Assembly: GCA_017992055.1 (NCBI GenBank)
Contig: JAGOPK010000003.1
Span: forward strand, 248,001 to 312,000
DNA length: 64,000 nt
Direction: 5' to 3'
DNA from: Burkholderiaceae bacterium
GTDB taxonomy: Bacteria > Pseudomonadota > Gammaproteobacteria > Burkholderiales > Burkholderiaceae_C
In this document: piece after piece, positions 56,621 to 64,000 of the stretch
How the letters are laid out: each line of letters begins with the position of its first letter
Numbering within the stretch: position 1 is the stretch's first letter
Notes under the pieces: generated by a model
What the model saw: the letters and a program-made list of their open reading frames with translations, nothing else
What the model was told of the DNA's origin: nothing
Database searches by the model: none
Program-made: the position numbers and the translations under genes

Positions 56621-59600
56621 GCCGCAACGCCGTCAGCATCGCCCGTGTCCAGGCTGCGCCGGCGCCGGCCGCCTCCCTGGCCGCGGTGCCGGTGGTGGCG
56701 CCGACGACGCGCACTGCCGACGCCACGCCCCAGCTCGCACCGTTGCTGGCCCTGCTGGCGCGTGACCACGAGCTCGGTGTCCGGGACATGCCGCTGGTCG
56801 TGGATGCGGCACCGTTCCGCCAGCGGCCTGCCGCGGCCGCCGCCGCGGCGAACGGGCAGGTCTGGCTGCATCCGCGCCTGTTCGACCGCCAAGGCCGGGC
56901 GGCGCCCCAGGCGCGCCGGCTGCTGATCCACGAACTGGTGCACCTGCGCCAGCAGCAAGGGCCGGCCACGGCCCGGGCTGGCCGGGCAGCGGCCGAGCTG
57001 GAGGCCGAACGCATCGCCCAGCGCGTGGCCCAGGGCCGGCGCGCACCGCGTGTGCGCCTGGCGCTGCCGGCGGCGGCGCTGGCCTTCGACGAAGACTTCG
57101 ATGCCACGGTGCGCCTGCGCTATGGCACCGAGATCGCGCGCATCAAGCGCCTGCTGCGCGGCGTCTGGGGGTTCCTGTGGGTCACCGACGGCATGGTCGA
57201 GGAGATCCTGGTCATCCTGCAGTCGCTGGACTACGTCAGCGCCGTTTCGCTGCTGGCCGGTGCCTCGACCACCGGCGACGAAAACGACGCCATCACCCGC
57301 CGCGAGCGCGAGAAGCTGCTGGGCGAGCTGTCCGACACCCACCGCCGCCGCTACCGCCTGCAGGTGCTGGCGCTGTATGCAGCGCTGGACGACGACACGC
57401 TGCGCCAGGCCGATGCCGAACTGTTCAACGGCATGGACCTCAGCCATCTGCGGCCCGAGGAGCATGCCTCGCTGCAGCGCCTGCTGGGCCTGCTGCCCGA
57501 GGCCGTGGTGCAGGCCCTGCGCGACGACGAGCAGCGCGGGGATGCGGTGCGCCAGATCCTGGGCCACGCGGCCGGCTTCGATGCCGAGGCCGCCCGCGAG
57601 CGCATCGCCGAGCGCCTGGAAACCGAGCGCGCCGCGCGCCTGGCCGCCGGCCGCCCGGCCGAGACCGATGCCGAGCTGGCCGCGGTGTTTGGCGGCGACG
57701 AGCGCCTGGCCGCGGTCTTCGTGCAGATCCAGCAGGCCCTGACCCACCGCATCAACGACCGCGAACGCCTGGTGGCGCTGGATCAGCTGGCGCCGTGGAT
57801 GGGCGAGCCCGACCAGCTGCAGACCGTGGTGCTGCGCCTGCAGGCCAACCCCGGCCCGGGCCGGGCCGCAGGCGAGGACCTGTTCGAGCGCTGGCTGGAC
57901 GGCTTTCCGGTCGAGAGCCTGTATCAGCCACCGGAAGACGCCGCCGATGCGCCGGCCGACGGCCAGCGCCGCCTGGGCGTGCTGCTGCGCCTGCTGCAGT
58001 TCCGCGACCCCTGGCGCAATGCCCAGCTGGCGCGCGAACTGGCCACGCAGAGCTGGTTCCTGGACATCATCAACGACGAGGAGGCCTGGCTGGCGCTGCA
58101 GCTGATCGGCGTGCTGCCCCAGGCCATGCAGGACCGGCTGCTGGAGGACCTGGGGCCGACGATCTGGTCCAACCTCAGCGCCAGCCAACGCGAATCGGCC
58201 GGCGCCAACTTCTACCGCGGCGGCGCCGGCGGGCGCGACCTGGCCTCGATCCAGACCCAGCTGCTCGATCCGCAGCTGTGGACCGCGCCCCAGGCCGGGC
58301 GGCTGAGCGGCCTGATCCGCATGGCCATCGCGGCACGCCAGCACGAATGGGTGTTCGGCCTGTCGCAGCAGCGCCATGAGCAGCAGCCCGACGACTACCG
58401 CGATGCCGACTTCATCGCCCGCGTGGTCGAGCCCTTCCAGCTCTACAACCCCGAGGCCGTGGGCGCCGACGGCCTGCCGGCGCCGCGCGAGCGCTACCGC
58501 CCCGAGTACCTGGAAAGCGTCTCGGCCGGCGCCGAGGTGGGCGAGTTCTTCAGCCATGTGCCCATCGTCGGCGGCCTGATCCACGGCCTGGGCGTGCTGG
58601 GTGAGGGCATTGCGCTGGCCGCCGGCTCGCGCAGCATCAGCCTGTCCGACGGCATCGGCGCCGAAGGCGTCAACGTGGCCCAGCTGCAGGGCATGGAGCA
58701 CCTGCTGCGCTTCCTGGAGGTCAGCTTCTACGGCGTGCGCTTTGCCGACCAGGCCAGCCTGGGCGCCGAGGGTGCAGCGGCCAGCGAAAGCCGCCGCGGC
58801 GTGAACTTCGTCGATCGCGTGCGCTACCGCGACGGCATCTTCGAGATGCGCGCCAACAACCTGGCCATCGCCGCCATCCACTCGCCGTTCGGCTCGCTGG
58901 TGATCCAGGGCGGACCGGGCCGGCTGAGCGGCGTGGACCTGCGCGTGGCCAGCGGCGTGGCCGCGCCACAGCTGGGCGTGACCGCCACGTCCATCGTGCT
59001 GGACAACCTGCTGATCGTGCGGCCCGGCGACATGCTGTCGGTGAACCGCATCGAGATCGACGACCTGGACATCCGCGTCGGCGAAGAGGCGGCGGGCAGC
59101 TGGCTCATCGCGCCGCTGTTCCAGGCCGCGGCCCTGGCCCAGGGCCAGGAGAGCGCAGGCTCCAGCCTGGCAGCGCCCGACGCGCCCACGCCGCTGGAGC
59201 TGCGCTTCGGCGCGGTGCGCCTGCACGGCCTGACCACCAGCGGCGGGCGCTATGTCGACAGCATCGACCTGAGCCGCGTCTCCATCGGCATAGGCGGCGA
59301 CCGTGCCACCTACATGGAACGGCTGTGGACCAGCTTCCGCGACCTGACGCACGAGCGCGTGACGCTGCAGCGCCGCATCGAGCGCAGCGAGGACCCGGCC
59401 GAGCGCGCCGAGCTGCAGCCACGGCTGGACCGGCTGACGGCGCTGCGCGAATCCGTGCACCAGCTCTACGGCTCCATCGCCCAGGCCGAAGTGCGGGTCA
59501 ACGAGCTGCAGCAGCGCCGCGAGCGTGGCGACGCCCTGTCACCCGAGGATGAACAGCAGCTGCGCGACGACCAGGCCTTCCTGGCCCGCTTCGACCGCGG

Positions 59601-62600
59601 CGGCGCGGTGCTGGACATCGGCGAGCTGCACATCCGCGGCGTGGCCGGCGATGCCTCGCTGGAGGCGCTGGACCTGACGGACGTGCATGGCATGGGCACC
59701 TCGGCCACCGCGCTGCTGGGCCTGCTCAGCCCGTCGGACGTGCTGCCGCGCATCCTGCAAGGCGAAAGCTTCCGCCCCGAGGTGCTGGAGGGGCGCGACG
59801 CGCGGCGCAGCGACTTTGCGCTGGACCTGGGCACGCTGGACCTGCGTGGCCTCACGCTGCGCAGCGCCGTGCCCACGGTGGAAGAGGCGCGCCAGGAGCT
59901 GGCCCAGGCCAGCGAGCGCCGCACGCGCCGACCCTGGGACCGCCAGGCGCGACTGGCCGAGGAACTGGCCCAGGCCCGGCTGGACGACACCGAGGCCTAT
60001 GCCCGGCTGGCGGCCATCGGCGTCAGCCACCTGAGCGCCGAAGACCGCGAGCTGATCCGTGCGCTGCACGAGCGGCTCAGTTCGCGCGAGGCCTTCTACG
60101 CCGCCCATCTGCGCAGCGAGGGCACGCGGCTGACGCTGGGCGACAGCGGCCGCGGCATCGGCCTGCATGCCGACCGGCTGGACGCCTTTCGCGCCGAGGA
60201 CGGCAGCGCCGGCCTGCGCGCCGGCGGCTACGAGATCGGCGAGCTGCATGGCCGGCAGATCGATGTCAGCACCGACATCGAAGGCGGCCTGCTGGGCGTG
60301 CCGGAAGACGCCGCCAGCCTGCGCGAGCGGCTGCGCCGGCTGGGCATGTCGGGCGAGTCGCTGGAGATCCTGGACTTCCGCGACACCGGCAGCGACTTTG
60401 CCTTCGACCGCGCGGTGCTGGAAGGCTTTGACCTGCGCGCCGACCGCGAGGCCGGCAGCCGCGTGGGCAGCGGCGAGGATGCACGCACGCTGGCCGGCAC
60501 CGTGGATGCCCAGGCCACGCTGGCGCGCATCGAAGGCCTGCGCAGCGACGTCACCGAAGAAGGCCTGCTGGCGCAGATCGCCAGCCTGGAAGAAAAGCCC
60601 GAGGCCTTGCGCACCGATGCCGAGAACACCCGGCTGGAGGCCGTGCGGCTGACGCTGGACACCTTCCGCGGCTTCGTCGACCTGATCGCCGAGCTGGAGC
60701 ACAGGCGCAGCGAAGGCGGCACGCCGGCGCAGCATGCCGAGGCCGAGACCCTGCTGGCCGCGACGCTGGACCAGTTTGCGCTGTGGCGGCGCAGCCTGGG
60801 CATGCGCACCGGCGAGGTCCACGACCTGTCGCTGCGCGTCTCCGGCCTGGGCGACGTGGCCAGCAGCCGCTTCGACCTCGACCGCGCGCTGGCCAGCGGC
60901 CTGCTGATCGAGGGCACCGGCAGCCGCGCCGACGGCTCGCGCAGCGACCGCCTGTTCAGCAGCGCCGAGCTGACCGACGCACGCTTCGGCGTGCATTCCG
61001 CCGGCCGGGTCAGCGCGGGCGAGACCGCCGGCCGCATCTACGCCAGCCGCGACGAGGTGCGCATCGAGAACCTGGCCATCGCCCGGCTGGAGCTGGGCGA
61101 CTTCTACCTGGAGGCCGGCGGCAACCAGGTCTGGAATGCCAACAGCTCGGTGGCCACCGGCATCACCGTCACCGGCTCGCTGCATTTCGCCGACAGCGCC
61201 GAGCACCCGGGCGACCGCTACCTGTCGCGGGTGCAGATCGCCGAGTTCGGCATCGCCACGCTGGAAGGCAATGGCCTGTCGGCCTGGATCGCGTCCAAGC
61301 AGGCCATGGTGCAGGTCGAGTCCGGCGTCATCGGCCAGATCTGGGCGCGTGCGCTGGACGTGCAGCTGCCCGAGCAGGGCGAGATGTCCATCCACGGCGA
61401 GGCCGGTATCCGCAGCCTCACCGATGTGCGCGTCAACGGCATGGTCGAAGGCGCGCTGGAGTTCGGCCGCGCACGGCTGAACGGCAGCGAGCTGTCCATC
61501 GGCTTCCTGGAGAGCGGCGGCGAGCGCATCAACATCGGCGACCTGTCGCTGGACGAGGGCCAGTTCCGCACCGCCGACGGCCACATCCGCGCCAGCGCCC
61601 GCCATGTCTCCGGCGTCATCGAGCACCACGGCAGCGTGTGGACCTTGCGCGATGTGCGCGTGCCGCAGATCGAGCTGCAGCAGCTGCACTGGCGCTCGGG
61701 CACGCGCACGTTCACGGTCGAGCAGCCGGCCGTGCTGAGCGGCCTGCGCGTCACGGCCACCGTCGACACCGCGGTCGAGGGCGACCTGGCCCTGCACATC
61801 ACCCACCTGCATGCCGACGGCCTGGTGGGCCAGCACTTCCGCTACGACGACCCGCCGCTGACCGTGGAAGTGCGCCAGCTGACGCCCTGGACCGGCGCCA
61901 CCTCCAATGCCGCCGAGTTCTCGCGCCCGGCCATCGAGGTCGGCGCCATCGACGTGCACGACCTGGACTGGAGCCAGCGCGGCAGCTTCACCGCCGGCAC
62001 GGTGGACGTGGCCTCGGTGCATGCGGCGGTGAACGTGCTGAAGGACCAGCTGGACATGGGCGCCCTGGTCGACACCGGCGCCATCCACGTGGGCTTCCGC
62101 CGCGACGGCCTGGATGTCTCGGCCGAGGACATCGCCATCGAGACCGATGGCACGCTGTCCGGCCGCGACTCGCCGCTGACCGGGCGCAACACCCTGCATG
62201 CCGGCGCCACCGGCGGGCGCACCGGCCTCGTGCGCTTCTACGACGACCGCATCGAGGCGCCGGAGCTGTACTTCGAGCGCCTGGTGCTGCACGAGCTGGA
62301 CTTCGAGAGTGCCGACTACCGCGTCAGCGTGCCCGAGTTCGGCGGCGAGATCCTGCTGGAACAGGTCGCGGCCGCGGTCACCGTGGAGCTCGATCCCGAG
62401 GCCGAGGCCATGACGCCCACGCGCATCGTCATCCACAGCCTGGACGTGCCCACGGTCACCGCCACCGGCATCAGCTTGGTGCTGAAGGCGGTGGACGTGG
62501 GTGGCACGCCGCGCGATGTGACGATACGCCTGCCCAACTCGCCACCGGCCACGGCCACCAACCTGCACGTGGGCGCCGCCAACCCGCTGGGCGAGGGCTT

Positions 62601-63900
62601 TGTGCTGACACCGCGCTTCAATGCCGTGACCGGCCAGACCGAGTGGCTGCGCGACGGTGCCGTGGGCCTGGGCACGCTGGACGCCAATGCGCTGGGCGTC
62701 GAGATCCAGGGCCTGATGAGCCTGCGCACCGATGCCCATGTGGAGACGCTGAGCCTGGGCCTGCTGTCCAGCGGCGACTGGTCGCTGGACGTGCTGCACA
62801 CCGAGCTGAGCCAGCTCACCGCCGACATCGGCGCGAACCATGTGGAGATCACCGGCATCCCGCCGCACCTGAGCGATCAGATGAGCGGCGGCTCGCCCAA
62901 CGTCACGATCGGCGGGCTGCACCGCGGCACCGGCGGCGAATGGAGCGCCGACGAGGTGGGCGTGTCGGGGCTGGCCTATCGCAATACGGGTCAGGGTGTG
63001 GCGGTGGAGATCGCCAGCGCCCGCCTGCCCAGTGGCTTCGAGCGACCGGCCAGCGGACCGCTGACCCTGCCCTCGCTGGCCATCGACGACGCCTGGTTCC
63101 GCATCAACGACCTCACGGCGCTGATGGGCCCGTCCAGCGGCGAGCCCACGCCGATCGAGAACCTGCGCTTCCTGGATGCGCTGCATGGCACGGTGACGCT
63201 GAACGTCTCGATCACCAACATCCCCGACATCGACGTCACGCTGCACATCCAGCCCGGCGGCATCGTCGAGCTGTCCGAGATCGAGGGCGAGACCGCCGGC
63301 TACGACCCGCTGGTCGACTTCGACTACGACGAGGACTCGCGTCAGCTGGTGTTGAACCTGGACTGGGGCAATGCCATCGGCGTGATCCCGGCCATGATTC
63401 CCCAGGCCAACAAGGCCCTGACCACCTGGAGCGGCCTGGACGAAGAGGAAGACGAGCTGGCGCGCGCCGGCAAGTCCCGTTTGTCCACCCTGGTCGGCCG
63501 CCGCGAGCCCGGGGCCGAAGACGACGACGGCGAGCCCGACACCTTCCGCGTCGACCAGATCTACGGCATCGACGCCCAACTGACCATGGATGCCACGCCG
63601 CTGCCGCTGGGCGACTACGGCACGCTGCAGCTGGGCACCGATGACGCCCCGGCGGCCGAGGGCATCCACGTCACCGGCAGCGTGGGCGAGATGTCCACCC
63701 AGCTGCAGATCGCCATCGAGCGCCTGAGCGCCCACACCGATCCCGCCGCGCCGCTGCAATTTGGCAGCAGCCTGGTGGGCATCGGCAACCTGACGGTGGA
63801 GAACATCCACGACACCACGCTGGACTTCCGCGACTTCAAGCCCCATGCGTTCGAGGGCCGCATCGGCTCGGCCAGCGCCGAGAACATCACGGTGGAGTAG
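56617..63900 (+). CDS. Giant eCIS core-domain (DUF4157) protein with HExxH motif and long beta-repeat region
   Basis: A 2427-residue protein. The N-terminus (about 80-140) is a DUF4157 domain with HELVH at 105-109 and acidic residues in AELEAER (126-132) placed like the third ligand of zinc metallopeptidases. Residues 145-720 are mainly helical. From about 728 to the end the sequence is a repetitive beta-strand pattern of the form I-x-I-x-D-L-x-I-R / L-x-L-G-x-L-x-L-R-G-L, reminiscent of AsmA/TamB-like or solenoid proteins. Charged helical, coiled-coil-like insertions interrupt it near 900-995, 1088-1165 and 1298-1398. DUF4157 marks proteins, often toxins, encoded in eCIS loci. There is no signal peptide. 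It may be loaded cargo or an unusual structural component. Confidence 0.85.
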   Translation: MSRNAVSIARVQAAPAPAASLAAVPVVAPTTRTADATPQLAPLLALLARDHELGVRDMPLVVDAAPFRQRPAAAAAAANGQVWLHPRLFDRQGRAAPQARRLLIHELVHLRQQQGPATARAGRAAAELEAERIAQRVAQGRRAPRVRLALPAAALAFDEDFDATVRLRYGTEIARIKRLLRGVWGFLWVTDGMVEEILVILQSLDYVSAVSLLAGASTTGDENDAITRREREKLLGELSDTHRRRYRLQVLALYAALDDDTLRQADAELFNGMDLSHLRPEEHASLQRLLGLLPEAVVQALRDDEQRGDAVRQILGHAAGFDAEAARERIAERLETERAARLAAGRPAETDAELAAVFGGDERLAAVFVQIQQALTHRINDRERLVALDQLAPWMGEPDQLQTVVLRLQANPGPGRAAGEDLFERWLDGFPVESLYQPPEDAADAPADGQRRLGVLLRLLQFRDPWRNAQLARELATQSWFLDIINDEEAWLALQLIGVLPQAMQDRLLEDLGPTIWSNLSASQRESAGANFYRGGAGGRDLASIQTQLLDPQLWTAPQAGRLSGLIRMAIAARQHEWVFGLSQQRHEQQPDDYRDADFIARVVEPFQLYNPEAVGADGLPAPRERYRPEYLESVSAGAEVGEFFSHVPIVGGLIHGLGVLGEGIALAAGSRSISLSDGIGAEGVNVAQLQGMEHLLRFLEVSFYGVRFADQASLGAEGAAASESRRGVNFVDRVRYRDGIFEMRANNLAIAAIHSPFGSLVIQGGPGRLSGVDLRVASGVAAPQLGVTATSIVLDNLLIVRPGDMLSVNRIEIDDLDIRVGEEAAGSWLIAPLFQAAALAQGQESAGSSLAAPDAPTPLELRFGAVRLHGLTTSGGRYVDSIDLSRVSIGIGGDRATYMERLWTSFRDLTHERVTLQRRIERSEDPAERAELQPRLDRLTALRESVHQLYGSIAQAEVRVNELQQRRERGDALSPEDEQQLRDDQAFLARFDRGGAVLDIGELHIRGVAGDASLEALDLTDVHGMGTSATALLGLLSPSDVLPRILQGESFRPEVLEGRDARRSDFALDLGTLDLRGLTLRSAVPTVEEARQELAQASERRTRRPWDRQARLAEELAQARLDDTEAYARLAAIGVSHLSAEDRELIRALHERLSSREAFYAAHLRSEGTRLTLGDSGRGIGLHADRLDAFRAEDGSAGLRAGGYEIGELHGRQIDVSTDIEGGLLGVPEDAASLRERLRRLGMSGESLEILDFRDTGSDFAFDRAVLEGFDLRADREAGSRVGSGEDARTLAGTVDAQATLARIEGLRSDVTEEGLLAQIASLEEKPEALRTDAENTRLEAVRLTLDTFRGFVDLIAELEHRRSEGGTPAQHAEAETLLAATLDQFALWRRSLGMRTGEVHDLSLRVSGLGDVASSRFDLDRALASGLLIEGTGSRADGSRSDRLFSSAELTDARFGVHSAGRVSAGETAGRIYASRDEVRIENLAIARLELGDFYLEAGGNQVWNANSSVATGITVTGSLHFADSAEHPGDRYLSRVQIAEFGIATLEGNGLSAWIASKQAMVQVESGVIGQIWARALDVQLPEQGEMSIHGEAGIRSLTDVRVNGMVEGALEFGRARLNGSELSIGFLESGGERINIGDLSLDEGQFRTADGHIRASARHVSGVIEHHGSVWTLRDVRVPQIELQQLHWRSGTRTFTVEQPAVLSGLRVTATVDTAVEGDLALHITHLHADGLVGQHFRYDDPPLTVEVRQLTPWTGATSNAAEFSRPAIEVGAIDVHDLDWSQRGSFTAGTVDVASVHAAVNVLKDQLDMGALVDTGAIHVGFRRDGLDVSAEDIAIETDGTLSGRDSPLTGRNTLHAGATGGRTGLVRFYDDRIEAPELYFERLVLHELDFESADYRVSVPEFGGEILLEQVAAAVTVELDPEAEAMTPTRIVIHSLDVPTVTATGISLVLKAVDVGGTPRDVTIRLPNSPPATATNLHVGAANPLGEGFVLTPRFNAVTGQTEWLRDGAVGLGTLDANALGVEIQGLMSLRTDAHVETLSLGLLSSGDWSLDVLHTELSQLTADIGANHVEITGIPPHLSDQMSGGSPNVTIGGLHRGTGGEWSADEVGVSGLAYRNTGQGVAVEIASARLPSGFERPASGPLTLPSLAIDDAWFRINDLTALMGPSSGEPTPIENLRFLDALHGTVTLNVSITNIPDIDVTLHIQPGGIVELSEIEGETAGYDPLVDFDYDEDSRQLVLNLDWGNAIGVIPAMIPQANKALTTWSGLDEEEDELARAGKSRLSTLVGRREPGAEDDDGEPDTFRVDQIYGIDAQLTMDATPLPLGDYGTLQLGTDDAPAAEGIHVTGSVGEMSTQLQIAIERLSAHTDPAAPLQFGSSLVGIGNLTVENIHDTTLDFRDFKPHAFEGRIGSASAENITVE

Positions 63901-64000
63901 ATGATGGCATCCGGCATCCGTCCCCCACCCGTCGACCGGCGCGCAGACATGCAGCGCACCCAGCAGCTGGAGGCCGAGGCCCGGCGCTTTGCTGCGCAGC
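63901..64000 (+). CDS. Start of the next eCIS-locus gene, truncated by the window
   Basis: An open frame begins with ATGATG directly after the DUF4157 stop codon (no gap), reading MMASGIRPPPVDRRADMQRT and continuing QQLEAEARRFAAQ to the edge. The direct abutment suggests translational coupling. Only 33 residues are visible, Arg/Gln/Glu-rich and probably helical, and the protein cannot be identified. Confidence 0.6.
   Translation, partial: MMASGIRPPPVDRRADMQRTQQLEAEARRFAAQ

Noticed and set aside
56311-63846. Long minus-strand open frames opposite the giant DUF4157 gene
   Set aside because: Sequence is low-complexity Ala/Gln/His/Arg mirror translation of the real gene, with no ribosome binding sites or recognisable domains.

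Overview
The window is high-GC DNA from what looks like a betaproteobacterium of the order Burkholderiales, probably the Rubrivivax/Leptothrix/Ideonella side. The taxon is an inference from four tripartite-tricarboxylate (Bug) binding proteins, a PEP-CTERM protein, the codon bias and the mixture of aromatic and acyl-CoA catabolic genes. Genes are densely packed with many ATGA-type overlaps. I saw no insertion sequences, tRNA or rRNA genes, or CRISPR arrays.

Layout. (1) 1-3001, minus strand: a kdp potassium-pump operon (kdpB truncated by the window edge, kdpA, kdpF and a 33-codon membrane peptide ahead of kdpF), preceded by four helically phased TCAAGA-like repeats. (2) 3237-6331: a heavy-metal-binding domain protein, a degenerate metallo-beta-lactamase-fold protein divergent from a LysR regulator, and a second LysR. 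(3) 6435-14913, plus strand: a long catabolic run with four Bug solute-binding proteins, an RraA-like aldolase, a 2-hydroxyacid dehydrogenase, a cyclase-family hydrolase, an SMP-30 lactonase and a LigI-like amidohydrolase. (4) 15004-26908: beta-oxidation genes (two acyl-CoA dehydrogenases, a FadJ-type bifunctional enzyme, two thiolases, an enoyl-CoA hydratase), a LivK-type binding protein and a MalT/AlkS-like LuxR regulator. (5) 26946-44214: a ring-hydroxylating dioxygenase system (alpha, beta, ferredoxin, ferredoxin reductase) with ring-acyl-CoA processing enzymes, two TetR repressors, a quinone reductase, and a complete LivFGHM-type ABC importer whose operon includes an acyl-CoA ligase. (6) 44469-48048: an SDR, an IlvD-type aldonate dehydratase and a DapA-type 2-keto-3-deoxy-aldonate dehydratase, i.e. 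a non-phosphorylative pentose oxidation module. (7) 48062-48715: a PEP-CTERM secreted protein. (8) 49070 to the end: the start of an extracellular contractile injection system (eCIS) locus with sheath, tube, a T4 gp26-like assembly protein, a proline/alanine-rich protein, a Pvc16-like DUF4255 protein, a Pvc15-like AAA+ ATPase, a 93-residue protein and a 2427-residue DUF4157 (eCIS core domain) protein. Spike, baseplate wedge and tape-measure genes are not in the window and would be expected further on.

How it works together. A near-identical 20-bp operator, TAGTCCGTCNCGTCGGACTA, occurs at four promoters in region 5: the acyl-CoA dehydrogenase operon, the ferredoxin-reductase/TetR divergent promoter, the dioxygenase/ferredoxin divergent promoter and the ABC importer-ligase operon. 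In each it abuts the -10 element. This makes regions 4-5 a single de-repressible regulon, in which an acid is imported, activated to its CoA thioester, ring-hydroxylated and beta-oxidised; the substrate cannot be named from sequence. A separate 15-mer, repeated at similar distances ahead of two region-4 operons, is a candidate site for the LuxR-type activator. The eCIS genes are tightly coupled (4-nt overlaps from the fourth gene on) and are the most unusual part of the window, especially the giant DUF4157 protein.
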